From NCBI RefSeq assembly GCF_000208745.1, contig NC_030857.1, forward strand, positions 2,073,664 to 2,137,663: a stretch of 64,000 nucleotides of DNA, written 5' to 3'. A model generated the notes under the pieces. It saw only the letters and a program-made list of their open reading frames with translations. It was not told the DNA's origin and did no database searches. A program made the translations under genes and the position numbers. The stretch is from Theobroma cacao. Taxonomy: Eukaryota; Streptophyta; Magnoliopsida; Malvales; Malvaceae. This document shows positions 37,545 through 50,560 of the stretch, in pieces (position 1 is the stretch's first letter; every line of letters starts with the position of its first letter).

Positions 37545-38745
37545 TTAGAGGTGAGCAAAATTATATCCAACTAATTATTCACTCAAATTAAATATGATTT
37601 GGGTAAAACAATTCGATCTAATTGGTCTATTGGATCTATTGATCCAAAATGTTTAGTATAATTAGTTTTTTGGTCGGTTCTTGATTTTAAAATTTTTAGA
37701 CTAATTCATCAAAAAAAAATAAAACTAATTTTTTATATATATTTATATATATAATTTTTTATATATATTAAGAAGAATTGATAGTAAACTTAATTAATAA
37801 TATATTTAAAATATATTAGTTTATTATATGTACGTATACAAATTACAATCATTGCAATGAATTTTGTTTATATATATTATTTATAAATCTGTATTAATAT
37901 GAAATTATAAATTATATATTTTAAATGATATAACTTATATATTAATTTTATAATATATAATAATAAATATTTTATATATTAATATGTTGTAATTATTACA
38001 CATTGGTAATGGTTCGTAATATAAAATGTTGTGAATATATATAAAATTGAAAAAATATTATATATATTTAATTTATATATAAACATTACTATAACTTATA
38101 ATAAATTTTATTTATATGATTAAACTTAATAACCTTATTAATTATCATCTTAGTTTTTATAATATGTTGTTTATAATTAGTTATTATTTATACAAATTTT
38201 GATATAAAATATTATAACATATCAGTTATGTCATTAATTTTATATATACATAATAAAGTAATATAGCATATATAAAAATATATTTAATTTATATATATAA
38301 GCATTACTGTAATTTATAATAGATTTTATTTATATGATTATACTTAATAATTTTATTAGTTATCATTTTAATTTTTATAACATATTATTTATAATTAGTT
38401 ATTATTTATATAAATTTTAATATAAAAATTAAAATGTTATAACATATAAATTATATTATTAATTTCATATATATATAATAAAATAATATATTATATATAC
38501 ACATATTTAATTTATACATAATTTATATATTTTATAATTATTGATGAAATTTAAATATTTTAATATTATAATTTGTAAAAAAATGATACAATTTTGACTC
38601 ATTAGATCGATCAAATCAATTTTATATTTAGTCAATTTAATATTTTTTTATATTTAATTATTTTTTAAAAATATTTAATCTGTTTAATTTTTAAATATGA
38701 TAAATTAAACCATTCAATTTACCCACTTACTTACCTTACGTAATC
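37545..38745 (+). repeat. AT-rich dispersed repeat, copy A
   Basis: About 1.2 kb of very AT-rich DNA that starts near 'gaggtgagcaaaatt' and ends near 'caatttacccacttac'. It is homologous over its full length to copy B at 57835-59035 in reverse orientation. Shared landmarks include 'tttggtcggtt', the segment 'attaagaagaattgatagta' and the outer 'gatcaaat' block. Both copies contain an internal tandem duplication, here about 38062-38280 and 38281-38510. No coding potential is present. The 'ggtgagcaaaatt' end recalls non-autonomous hAT-type elements, but inverted ends and target duplication are not clear, so the class is open. Confidence 0.75.
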
Positions 38746-39937
38746 TTATTTAATCTTATATGATTTTTTAAGTATTGAATGGAAATAGTTTTTTTTTAAA
38801 TAAAATAATTATTTTTATGATATTTGTAAAAAATTTTGTTAAAGATTACATCACATTAATTAACGTGAAAGAAGGTCACGTGCAAGGCACCGACCAATAA
38901 TGGATCGGAAAATCACATCAAGAATGGTCAAGAATGGCTGACATGTTGACACGTGAACGAATCCGAGAAGGTCTTGAGTTGTGTTATTCTAGGACCATTC
39001 TCAATCGTCATGGTCCTTCGCTCATGCCTCTGCCTACAAAAAAGATCTAATATATTTTAATATCGTGTTGCCCGCGGTCATTCCCTGTGCACGAGGTAAA
39101 TAAACATAAATGAAAAGATTACGGGTCCCACCAAGTGGGATACGTGGATGGCTAGGATTTGTTCCAGTCCCTTTCAAACAAGACCAACCTCGAAGAACCC
39201 GAGGCAAGTGATCAACGGCAATAATCTCCTCAACGGCTATTTCAAATAATTGGATCCAACGGTCAAAATCGAATCGGCGGCTGCCGCCCAACTGTGTCCC
39301 CCGGGTCTTGGACTCAGAGGGGGTAGCCGACTGAAACGGTTGTCGGTAAATTAGGAGGAATACTAACATTTTAATTATAAAAATGAAATTAAAAATACAA
39401 ATACAGTAAAAAGAAAATAAATAAAGTAGCCGTTGGGTTCATGGCTTCTATAAAAGAGGCACCGAGCTGACACAACATTCATGAAAGTTTGGTACAGAAA
39501 ATTTTAATAAAAAAAATATCCAAGCCCCCTTAGTAAAAAAAAGGGTCTTTTGGATCCGTTTCGGATCGAAATATTAAGCATCTTTCCCTTGATGAGAGTA
39601 GATTTTTGTATCTATAAGAGAAACCCAATATTTTGATCTTATTTTCTCTTGATGAGGTTGAGAAATAGATTCTTAGCATTTTCCTGAAGTTATAAACATT
39701 CCTTTTTCTGTTTTATCGTCGAGAAAAATCTGTAAAGATTTCCTCTGAGGTGTATAGATTTTGAAGCTTCTGTTTTCAGACTTTGGATCATATTATTTTC
39801 AAAGATCATTTCCTCTTGTTTTTATATCGTAAAAGCTTTCCTTGTTTTCCTTGCTTTCCTGTATTTGTTGTCAGATTTTTATCTTTCTTTCAAGTTTTTC
39901 AGAAGTTATAAAGGAAAAGGCAGATTAACCCAATATC
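38746..39937 (+). promoter_or_regulatory. Upstream region and leader of the PNRC-like gene
   Basis: AT-rich DNA gives way at about 38860 to a more balanced promoter-like stretch containing several ACGTG cores (for example at 38877 and 38951). A tataaaag box at about 39450 could place the transcription start near 39480, which would give a leader of about 450 bases. The leader-like part, 39540-39937, is T-rich on the plus strand and runs without intron signals that I can trust to the ATG at 39938. Confidence 0.45.
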
Positions 39938-40687
39938 ATGGATGCAATTTTCATGTCATCTTCAGCTGAGAAATCATTTTCTCCATACAAGCAACTCAAG
40001 AATATTCCAAAGAGAAATTCGGGAGCTCATGTCGTTTCAAAACCAAGTGAAAACTTACCTCCTACGAACATCATCCATGGAGGAGGACTGCTGTTTGCTC
40101 CTCCATCATCTCTCTCCTTCTCTTGTCCTCCTTCAGCTTCTCTTTTCAATCCATTGTTCTATCAAAATCATCACCAGCTGCAGCAACAGCAACCACCTCT
40201 CCTTCCTCTTCCAACCCCTAACAAACCTCTCCATAGCTCTCTCCCTTCTCGAACCCGGAGCCTTTCTTCCTCTCCTTCTAACAGGAAAAACAACAGGAGC
40301 AGAGACCAATCTCTCACACCAAGGAGATCAAAATCAAAGCAACTCACTGGCAAAGTAGAGGAGCCAAAGAAAGATTCGAAGCCAGCAGATCAGGCAACGA
40401 AAACACAAGCCATAAGTAAGTCATTTGTCATGGCGTCAGCTAACAACCCTATAGGACCAGACCCGAATGATCTCCCTAAGGTCTTAGCTTCATCGTACCT
40501 AGCAACAGGAAACGTTGCGAAAGACTTGGAGAAGTTTTCAGGTTCTGTCTTTACTCTCTCCCCACCACCTAGCAGCCTGCCTTTGCCTAAGTTTTCGCTT
40601 AGACCAAAGCTTAGTTGCAACGCTGAAGCTGCTGGAGTCGATGCTGGAGCCACTGACAATCTCCGACGGCTCCTACGTCTCCGTTGA
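39938..40687 (+). CDS. Proline-rich protein with PNRC/Edc1-like C-terminal motif
   Basis: A single-exon gene for 249 residues, mostly disordered. It has proline, serine and glutamine tracts (residues 52-110, including QQQQPP at 82-87) and a basic RS-rich stretch at 110-135. The C-terminus is ordered by motif. FSGSVF at 200-205 is followed by SPPPSSLPLPKF at 208-219, and the protein ends with ATDNLRRLLRL at 238-248. This arrangement resembles the short motif of yeast Edc1/Edc2 and animal PNRC proteins, an aromatic-x-G-x-x-F activator followed by an LPxPxF proline motif, which in those proteins contacts Dcp2 and Dcp1 and stimulates mRNA decapping. The family link is by pattern only. The function in plants, probably in cytoplasmic RNA granules if the analogy holds, is my inference. 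Confidence 0.8.
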   Translation: MDAIFMSSSAEKSFSPYKQLKNIPKRNSGAHVVSKPSENLPPTNIIHGGGLLFAPPSSLSFSCPPSASLFNPLFYQNHHQLQQQQPPLLPLPTPNKPLHSSLPSRTRSLSSSPSNRKNNRSRDQSLTPRRSKSKQLTGKVEEPKKDSKPADQATKTQAISKSFVMASANNPIGPDPNDLPKVLASSYLATGNVAKDLEKFSGSVFTLSPPPSSLPLPKFSLRPKLSCNAEAAGVDAGATDNLRRLLRLR

Positions 40688-41762
40688 ACGACGAAAGTTT
40701 TTATTGTCGTTCCGGTTCTGGTGCTGTGTGAATAGGGTCTTTTCTGTAAATAAAGGCCTTGCAATAAGGGTATGCTTTCCTTCACCAGGCAGTAACTTTT
40801 ATTTTTCCTTTTTCTCGTTCTACTCCTTAATTTTCTTCTGTCATGGGAAAATATTGTGATCACCTCCTGGTTTTTTTTTGAATCTGAGGTGCGCAAGAGG
40901 AAGAAAAAGAAGGAAGGTTCCTTTCTACGGCTTTGGGTCAAGAGATTGTTGAACTTTTTTCTTTGTTTTCTACCAGTCATAGTGTTGTTTTGTAATTTAG
41001 ATCCGTATGCATGAATATTGTGATCACCACCTTGTTTTTGAATAGGGGTGAACATAAGTTACGTTGTAAGGCTTTGCCACTCTCTTTGTTTTAGTTTGAT
41101 GATTGCAAGGGTGTTCTGGAACAGAAGATTGCCAGAGAATGTTACTATCTTTCTTATTTAAATCAATAATACTACATGCATGATATCTGCAAAGCTTGCT
41201 CAATTGCATGATTCTATTTCATTGTCCATAGAGTACAGTGAAGCATGGAAAAAAGAAAATTTTATTTCTTGTTGGATATATGTGATTTTATCATACAAAA
41301 GAAACAGGAAAAACAAGGCACAGACGCGCAAAACCAGGAAAATAAAACAAAAAAACCGAAACTAACAGAACTGATTACAATCTCTGAACAAAAATCCCAC
41401 TGTTTAGAATCTCTGAACAGCAATACTCCCAATGTCCGAAGCCGCCCCCCATAAAGTATGTTGTTCCTTTCTCTCCAGGACAAAGTAAATAACAGCTTAC
41501 CAGGCTAGTCTAAGAGAACCACAAGCAGTATGATTCTACATGAAAATCACCTCATATGGTAATGAAACTTGTCAATATATTCTACACACATACAGTGGAA
41601 CAAAATTTTTTCAATAAAAAGAAGGAAGAAAGGTGATTGTTTTAATATAACTTTTCCTTGATCCAAAGACAACAACATGATTGAAGATAAGTCTCAAAAA
41701 CCCTTAAAACTGCTCCTGCCTCTCACACTGGTGCCCGCAGCTCTCGAAAGTTGAACAGTGAC
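40688..41762. other. Convergent 3' region between the PNRC-like and RPA12 genes
   Basis: These two genes converge here. A 'aataaagg' polyadenylation-type signal is present at about 40748-40755, soon after the PNRC-like stop. The minus-strand frame at 40390-41055 and plus-strand frames at 41180-41454 have no recognised similarity and largely lie over low-complexity DNA. Confidence 0.5.
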
Positions 41763-43172
41763 TCAATTTTCTGTGTCCTTAAACTTACAATTTGGGCATA
41801 CAAGGAATACTGTCTGCCCTTCATCAGCTGATCTCATCTGTACAGGAAGAGAGAGCGAGACAGAAAATAATAAGTTACATGATCAGGAATCAGATACACA
41901 GAAGAAAAAAAACTGCTTATTGAGATGTAGTTTTACTTGTCTGGTAGTGTACTCAAGCTCTGGATGTCCACACTTTTTACAAGTCTGTTTGATCAACTGC
42001 ATATAAAGTTAATACTAAAACTGTGAGTAGCAGATTTCAAGATATGCCTCTATCTTTAACTTTATAAAAGTAATTACCGCTGCTGATTCTTTGGTTTTCA
42101 TCCCTTCACTAACATGTGAGATGCCCAGGTCTCTCCGTATATCCTGCATCATTAAAAGCACATGGGGTAAAATAACTTAACATCAAGAACATGAAAAGAG
42201 GCGTAATAGAGAGAGAGGGAGGCTATCAGCAAGCAAATGCAACTAGCTGATCTAGATACAGGAAAAGAATCCATCTAGCTGCATTCATAATAGATTAACC
42301 ATTCTTCATATGCATTCTATCAGTACTCTCTAAGCTACATCATAGAAGAAGAATTGATTTTTCTTTGAAAAGAAGAAAAGGGAAAAACCAACAATGACCG
42401 ACTTATAAGATGCCAATGTGGAGCACTTTCTCATATACTCCAGCCACTAGGAACATCTCAATATGTGAAGGAAAAGTTGCGGAATCTCTCTTATCTCTGA
42501 TCCAGAACAAGAAACCGGCCCCAATAAAGAAAGAAAACAACATCCCAATTCATTTGTAATCTCACTCTTGTCTCTCGATGATATTCAGAATCAGCATAGC
42601 CATTTGATTAAAAAGACCGTTCATTACAATCATAATCTTTTTCCAACACATAATTAAGCTGCCATCATCATATCAGTGATAGCTAGCCAACAAAATATAA
42701 GTACCAAAGTTCAAGGCATACCTCAGCAGTAATGGTGTAACCTATTTCTCTACCCAAAATCCCTGAAAGATATTGGTAACAAACTCAGCAAAGTAGAAGA
42801 TCAAGAAGATAAAACACAACTTTACATAGGTTTCTCCAAAACAGAAATTTACGCAACGATTAAACTGCTAGTAATAATATTTCACTGAATGATATTAACT
42901 GAAAATAGGAGCATGGTTATGAAAACACAAGACAAATCCAGTATCTAAATAAAGTTTCTATCAGTTCTGTAGAAAACAAAGTTCCTAAAAGTTTGGATTG
43001 ATCACGCACACACAAAAAACAAGCCGTGAATTTTGAAATAAATCAAGTGGGTACCTTTTGCACTTGGCTTAAACTTGCACAATGGGCATTCAGCATACTT
43101 GGGTGATACCAAAGACAGCATTGAACCACAGAAGCTACAGAACATGAAGTCACGTGCTTGAGAATATGCCAT
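41763..43172 (-). CDS. RPA12: DNA-directed RNA polymerase I subunit RPA12
   Basis: A small zinc-ribbon subunit of RNA polymerase I in the nucleolus. In this family the C-terminal ribbon reaches the active site and supports RNA cleavage, while the N-terminal ribbon docks on the enzyme. Five exons join in phase: 43172-43055, 42762-42722, 42143-42078, 41996-41937 and 41837-41763. They give 119 residues, the same size as the Arabidopsis protein as I recall it. The N-terminal ribbon has FCSFCG (residues 11-16) and ECPLC. The C-terminal ribbon has CKKCGHPE, the acidic hairpin RSADEGQT and a final CPNC. The link [17 protein letters not shown] supports RPA12 over RPB9 or RPC11. The last residues after CPNC are KFKDTEN where relatives often have a Gly-His-Arg segment. 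Confidence 0.92.
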
Positions 43173-45196
43173 GAATTTCCTTCACCAAACTGTCGACTGG
43201 GGCATTTTATTACATGTCAAAGAAAACAGAAATAATTAAATAGAGAGCAATTTTTTTTTTTGTGTGAATAACAGGATTAAACTAGCACAATTGAACCATT
43301 AAAACCAGTTCTCTGAGAGATAACTACAAACGCTTGTCACCCAAGGCTACCCAGACACATAGAGTGAGACACCACATTCAAGTTCCCATTTTTTTTTTTA
43401 CTTACAACACTTCCCGAAAAGAAACAAAAATATTTCCAACGGATTCAAATTAAAATTTAGTGAAAAGGACATAAAAATTCATGATAAACAAGACAAAAAA
43501 ACCCAAAAATCTAATTATTAAACCAATAAAAGCTAAATAGAGAACACGAAATTGGGGAGCTCACCACAACGAAAGGTAAATCTTAATTCTTGTTCTGTAA
43601 TGAGTAGCTTCGACCAATGTGGCCGGGAAACTAATAAATGATAAACCCTTCTTTCTGGTAAGCGTCTCAGAGAATTGTTCAAGTATAAAACCCTAGAGGC
43701 GGGAGCCGACCAGTTAGCGCTTAGGCCTTAGCGTTTACGTAGGTCCATGCGAAAGGCTGGGTAGAGGCTCAATCAAATACTTTCTACTTTGGGCCCCAGG
43801 CTCCTCCAGAGAGCCCATTGTTTTATTCGACCTAACACAATAAAGAATTCATCATTAAAAATGATAAATTCTGTAGGCCAATTTTGTAAATCAAAGTTTA
43901 GGAAGTTGTTTACATTTAATAATTACTCTCTCCGTCTCTTTTATTTATTTATTTAATACCTCAAAATGAAAATATCCTTTTCTTAGACATCTAATTTTTT
44001 ATTTTTTAATTATAAATTTATTTTTCATAATGAAAAATATTAAGAAGTCTCGAATATTTATATTTATAAAAAAAATATAAATTTTAATATAAAAGATATC
44101 AAATTCAAAGCTTTTATCTCACTTTTCATGAGAATAAAAAAGACAAAAAAAAGATGAGAGGCAGTAGTATAAATTGCTTCGCTCTTGATCACTGACGCTG
44201 ACACTGACATGAAAGTTCTTTTGAGAATATGACAAGTTGCAATTATTTCTTCCAAAAATTCTATCCTAGTCAGGAAATGAGATGTTGGTATAAACATCAG
44301 TTAACTAGACAGCGTCAACGGTGACATAAACTGTAAAGTTTAAGTACTCAACCTCAAATTCTGGAGAAAGGTGGGATGATTTGATTAGAATTTAATGGCC
44401 GAAGGCAGTCCAATTTAACATAATGGTTCAAATTGATAACAATGGAAAAACAAATTATAGGAAATAAACATTATTCACATTCCCTGATTTCGGTAAAATG
44501 TCAAAGATCATGTCGGAAATGTAATCCCAACTAAGTGGGGTGGTGGGCAGAAAGACAAAAGTCTGATTCCAAGATTGCTTAACTCAACAATGGAAAAGAG
44601 TGGGAAAAATGGTTCATTCACGAAGGCTCAATGTTCAATTCCAGGATGATTTACCCATTTGATTAAGAGTACCAAACACCCTTTTGCATACTTCCATTGG
44701 AAGTTTATCAAATCTTAGCAAAAAAATGTTTCTAACATCACATGGTGTGGTGGTGGTCCTTCACTTTCCCCTTCATGATAGAGAGCAGCTCTGTGAAGTT
44801 AATTTGTCTAATTATTATACTAATTCTTTTGTTTCCCAAACCAGGGTCCCCAATGGAAGAAAAGATGGCTGTTAAGGGGCTGATGATGGTCATGAAACAA
44901 CAAAACCGGCTTGGGTTCTTTTGGCTTAATTGCTTGGAAGTTGACAGCAATTCGACTTATGTTTTCTGTAAAAATAAAATAAGTAGTATCGATTAATTTC
45001 AAATGACAGTTAAGGAGCCGAGTAGTTGGTTGGCCAACTAAGTTAACTTTACATTTATAGGCGCGGGAGAGGGCTGCCTCTCATCAACACCAACACAGGA
45101 ACCCCATGACTTAATTCCTTTCCTGCTTCGTTTCCAGTATTTATCATCTATCTCAATCCTTCCCAAACATTTGTGGGCGTGGTTCTTCTTGGTAAA
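43173..45196. other. Divergent spacer between RPA12 and the ABCB gene
   Basis: RPA12 and the transporter are transcribed away from each other. An intron in the RPA12 leader is possible, because purine-rich and A-rich DNA extends to about 43700 before composition changes. The centre (43860-44300) is AT-rich. Small open frames at 44684-45002 lie on both strands and have no support. The transporter leader probably starts after about 45050. Confidence 0.45.
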
Positions 45197-48100
45197 ATGG
45201 AAGAAGTGGAGCTCAGTGACCAGAATTCGCATCCAAAAACGGAGCAACCATCGAGTTCGGCCAAAAGCAGACCTGTTTCATTCCTCGGCCTATTTGCAGC
45301 TGCTGATAAATTAGATTACGCCTTGATGTTTTTTGGAAGTTTAGGGGCGTGCATACATGGGGCTGCTCTGCCGGTGTTCTTCATTTTGTTTGGTCGCATG
45401 ATTGATTCTTTAGGACATCTGTCTTCCAATCCTCAAAAATTGTCCGCTCGGGTTTCTGAGGTACTACGCAAATTCAATCCCTCTGAAATGTTTGTTTAGT
45501 GATGACATGGAAACTTGCTGGTTTAGAGTATGTCAAGTCCTGTCGAGTAGAAACGTGTGCATTGTGTCCTGTTGTTCGATCTATAACTGGTTCAACAAAA
45601 ATTTGTTTAAGCAATCATCAGATTGTCTACTTCCAGTGAAGTGAGTCAGATGAAGGCCATCAGGGCAATTCTTGCGACCAAGAATTGAGAGAAGTGGCTG
45701 TTGGACTTTTGTTCTATAGTAAATTCTACAAAGCATACAAACAGGGGATGAAAATTGCAAAAATACAAACTGGAGGCATTTCCATTATCAATTCTTAATC
45801 CTTTTTACTTCTTTTCATCCTCACTTTTTTCTTCCAATTAGAATCCAGCATCATGTTAGCAAAAATAGTATCTGAATTCTCCTCAAGTGACCAGATTTTG
45901 CTTGATATTTGACATCTTCTTTCCTGCAGCATGCTCTGTACTTGGTCTACCTTGGTCTTGTTGTTTTCGCATCAGCATGGATAGGTATGTTTCATGTCTC
46001 TCAGTCCTCTCTGGCTGCTACAGTTTCCATTTTTTTTTTCAAAGTACCCCTCAGCTTTGCTTTGCCTACGGCAGTATTAACATCCTTGTTGATATTATCT
46101 TTTCAGGTGTTGCATTCTGGATGCAAACTGGGGAAAGACAGACGGCTCGTTTGCGTCTGAAATACCTTCAGTCAGTTTTAAGAAAAGATATAAGCTTCTT
46201 TGACACTAAAGCCAGAGATTCTAACATTATTTTTCATATTTCAAGTGATGCAATTCTTGTCCAAGATGCAATAGGTGACAAGGTATGTTACCAAAGAGAG
46301 GAATATGATGGTTCTCAGATCTCAGAATGTTCAAACTTTGATAAGATACTTACTTTAATACTATTCTTGTGTATCCTGACGCAGACAGGCCACGCGATCC
46401 GTTACCTTTCTCAATTTGTTGTTGGGTTTGCCATTGGATTTACATCTGTATGGCAGCTTACACTACTTACCTTGGCTGTAGTTCCGCTGATAGCTATTGC
46501 AGGCGGCGCTTATACCATTATCATGTCTACTCTATCAGAAAAAGGTGAGGCTGCTTATGCTGAAGCTGGGAAGGTCGCAGAAGAGGTAAATTACATGCAC
46601 GATAAAGACTCAAAACCATTTTTCCTTCACAAGAAATACCAGGCTGGTAGAATTTTAAGAATGAGATTGAATATTTCTGCTTCAAATGGTTATTGATTTT
46701 ATTTCACTGTGAGTATGTCCGGAAGTTATGTGTCCTGGGCTGAACCCAAGTTAGGCCATCCTTTTGCAGAGACTCCATGAACAACTAACAAAGAAAATTC
46801 ACATATATTTCAATTTAATTTGATAGCCATGCCAACTACTTTTCTTGATTTCTCACTTATGGAGGTAGCTTTTTTTTGGCGTCTTAATTCAGGTTATTTC
46901 ACAGATTCGCACAGTATACGCATATGTAGGGGAAGAAGGGGCAGTAAAGGCATACTCTGATTCACTTAAAAATGCTCTTAAAATGGGGAAGAAAAGTGGA
47001 CTTGCAAAGGGGGTGGGAGTTGGATTTACGTATGGGCTACTGTTCTGCGCCTGGGCCTTGCTTCTTTGGTATGCCGGCATACTTGTCAGACACGGTAAAA
47101 CAAATGGAGGGAAAGCGTTTACAACGATTATCAATGTCATCTTTAGTGGATTGTAAGTATACTCTGAATGTGGTAGCAAAATTTGTTATGCTGTTTTATC
47201 TCTCGTTAATCGAAATTGATGATAAAAAACAGGTGTTTTGTTTCCGCAGTGCTTTAGGTCAAGCAGCGCCAAACCTTGCTGCCATTGCTAAAGGCCGGGC
47301 AGCTGCTGCCAATATCTTCAGCATGATCGAAACAGACTCAAAGCCTTCAAGGCAGTCAGAAGGTGAAACCATCTTGCCAGAAGTTGCCGGAAAAATTGAG
47401 TTTTGTGAGGTCTGTTTTGCTTATCCCTCGCGGCCCAATATGGTGTTTGAGGATTTGAGCTTCTCCATAGATGCTGGGAAGACGTTTGCATTTGTAGGTC
47501 ACAGTGGTTCAGGAAAAAGCACCATTATATCCATGGTTCAACGTTTCTATGACCCCATTTCAGGTAAGACCAAAATTCTGGATTGAGTTACAATCGTTTC
47601 ACTTCTCAATGTTTAATTTATGGAACTTTAGATTGTGGCTGATACACCGGAGTTCAACAGGTAAAATACTATTGGATGGACATGATATTAAGAATCTCCA
47701 GTTAAAATGGTTGAGAGAACAAATGGGATTGGTTAGTCAAGAACCAGCTCTGTTTGACACAACGTTAGCTGGCAATATACTACTTGGTAAAGAAGATGCA
47801 GATATGGAGCAGGTTATAGTAGCCGCCAAAGCTGCTAATGCACATTCTTTCATCGAGGAACTACCTGATAGTTATAACACACAGGTGTGCCCTCCAAACA
47901 GGCCTTGCATTGTACAGGAAACTGAAACAATTAACAGTGGCCCTCCTTTTGTGATGACATGATGGCCACATTTTAATTTTTGTTGTCTTACCTTTCTCTA
48001 CAGATGTGTGACTGTGACCAATGCTTAAGTGTGATGCTTTGACAGTTTGTTAATTTTAGGTCGGAGAGGGAGGAACTCAGCTTTCTGGAGGGCAAAAACA

Positions 48101-50560
48101 AAGAATTGCCATTGCAAGAGCCATGCTGAGAAACCCAAAGATATTGCTTCTAGATGAGGCCACCAGCGCTCTTGATGCAGAATCAGAGCTCATAGTTCAG
48201 CAGGCACTAGATAAGATAGTGTCAAATCGAACTACAATTATCGTGGCGCATCGATTATCAACTGTCCGAGATGTTGACACCATCATTGTTTTGAAGAATG
48301 GCCAGGTTGTCGAGAGTGGGAACCACATGGATTTGATATCTAAGAATGGAGAATACGCAAATCTAGTGAGCTTGCAGGTATCAGAAAACATTGCAAATTC
48401 AAGCTCTATATGTTCTTCTGATGCTTCTGGAAGTTCTAGCTTCCGACAACCTCCCAACAGTCAAAATCCTGGACTGGATTCACGGTCAATTTCAATAAAA
48501 GAATTGGGGCAAAGTGATCAAAATTCATCTCAGCAAAACTTTGCTCCTACTCCATCAATAGGGGAACTACTAAAACTTAATGCACCAGAATGGCCCTATG
48601 CACTGCTTGGCTCGCTAGGTGCAATTCTGGCGGGCATGGAAGCTCCACTATTTGCCTTTGGAATCACGCATGTCTTGACTGCATTCTACTCTCCTCATGA
48701 TATCCAAATTAAGAAAGAGGTTGAAAGGGTGGCTCTTATATTTGTTGGTCTGGCTATTCTCACCATTCCAATATATCTGCTGCAACACTATTTTTACACC
48801 TTAATGGGAGAGCACCTGACAGCTCGTGTGCGTTTATCAATGTTCTCAGGTTCTTTTCTACTTTTCAATCTAAAGATGATTCTGATCAATACAATTAGAT
48901 TGATGGAACATTCATCACATAGGCAAATCCTCTACAGCATAAATTGAAGTACATTTCAGTTCTTCATATTTATTGTATTATAGCCTAATCAGATTTTTTT
49001 TCTTCAAGTGCAGCTATCCTTTCCAATGAGATTGGCTGGTTTGACATGAATGAGAACAATACTGGTTCATTAACAGGGGCTTTAGCTGCAGATGCAACCC
49101 TTGTACGAAGTGCTCTAGCTGATCGGCTATCCACAATTGTCCAGAATGTAGCACTTACTGTGACAGCATTTGTGATTGCGTTCACTTTAAGCTGGCGCAT
49201 AGCGTCTGTTATCATTGCCTCTTTTCCCTTACTCATAGGTGCTTCCATAACTGAGGTATGGTTTAGAAACTCCCTTAATTGCAATTAGGTTGTTTCAATC
49301 ATGTCGGTTAATGGCGCTGCACTCCCTCTATTTCATTTTTTTCTTTCTTCAAAATTGCAGCAACTATTTCTTAAGGGATTTGGAGGGAATTACAGCCATG
49401 CCTACTCCAGAGCAACTGCTGTGGCACGCGAAGCAATTGTCAACATTCGTACTGTTGCTTCATTTGGGGTTGAAGACCGGATCTCAATCCAGTTTGCCTC
49501 TGAACTAAACGAACCAAATGAGCAAGCATTTCTGCGAGGCCATATTTCAGGTGTTGGATATGGCGTATCACAGCTATTTGCCTTCTGTTCCTATGCCCTA
49601 GGCCTTTGGTATGCATCAGTGCTAATCAAGCAGAAAGAATCCAACTTTGGAGACATCATGAAGTCTTTTATGGTTTTGATAATCACTGCATTGGCAGTAG
49701 CAGAAACACTTGCTCTCACACCAGACATTGTGAAGGGGTCACAAACACTTGGGTCTGTTTTTGGAATTCTTTACAGGAAAACATCAATAGAACCGAACGA
49801 TTCCACATCAACCATCGTATCTGAGATCGGAGGAGATATAGAGTTCAGAAATGTAAGTTTCAAGTACCCAATGAGACCTGATGTCACCATTTTTGAGGAC
49901 CTAAACCTGAAAACTTCAGCTGGAAAGAGTCTAGCCGTAGTTGGACAAAGTGGGTCAGGGAAAAGCACTGTGATCGCACTAATTATGCGATTTTATGATC
50001 CCATTTCCGGGGGAGTCATGGTTGATGGTTATGATATTAAGACATTAAACTTGAGATCACTGAGGCTGAAAATGAGTTTAGTTCAGCAGGAGCCAGCATT
50101 GTTCTCAACCACAATATACGAAAACATCAAGTATGGGAAAGAGGAAGCATCAGAGATTGAGATATTGAGAGCAGCAAGAGCAGCCAATGCTCATCGATTC
50201 ATCAGCAGAATGCCTGAGGGATACCAAACTAACGTGGGTGACAGGGGGGTACAGTTATCAGGGGGCCAAAAGCAGAGGGTGGCAATCGCTAGAGCAATCC
50301 TGAAAAACCCTTCCATTCTTCTTCTCGATGAAGCTACAAGTGCATTGGACACAGAATCTGAGAAACTAGTCCAAGAGGCTCTGGATAATCTCATGGAAGG
50401 CCGTACCACAGTTATGGTCGCTCACAGGCTATCAACTATTCGCAATGCAGACGCCATTGCGGTGCTGCAACAAGGAAAGGTAGTTGAAATTGGCAGCCAC
50501 GAGCAGCTGGCGAGGAAACCTGGCGGTGTCTATAAACAATTAGTCAGTCTACAGCAGTAG
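45197..50560 (+). CDS. ABCB-type transporter, ABCB13/ABCB14 group
   Basis: A full-size ABC exporter of the plasma membrane. Arabidopsis relatives of this group move auxin or, for ABCB14, malate; the substrate here cannot be read from sequence. Ten exons join in phase: 45197-45460, 45930-45984, 46107-46282, 46385-46585, 46893-47152, 47250-47563, 47661-47884, 48060-48849, 49014-49255 and 49361-50560. They give 1241 residues. The order is membrane domain 1, nucleotide domain 1 (Walker [10 protein letters not shown], signature LSGGQKQR, Walker [13 protein letters not shown]), a serine-rich linker in exon 8, membrane domain 2, and nucleotide domain 2 ([29 protein letters not shown]). All ATPase motifs are intact. 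The frame is open from 45173, eight codons upstream; I chose 45197 because MEEVE is the more family-like start. Confidence 0.93.

Noticed and set aside
39942..40358. Second frame of 138 codons inside the PNRC-like gene
   Set aside because: It is a +1 shadow of the real frame, leucine-rich and without the conserved C-terminal motif.
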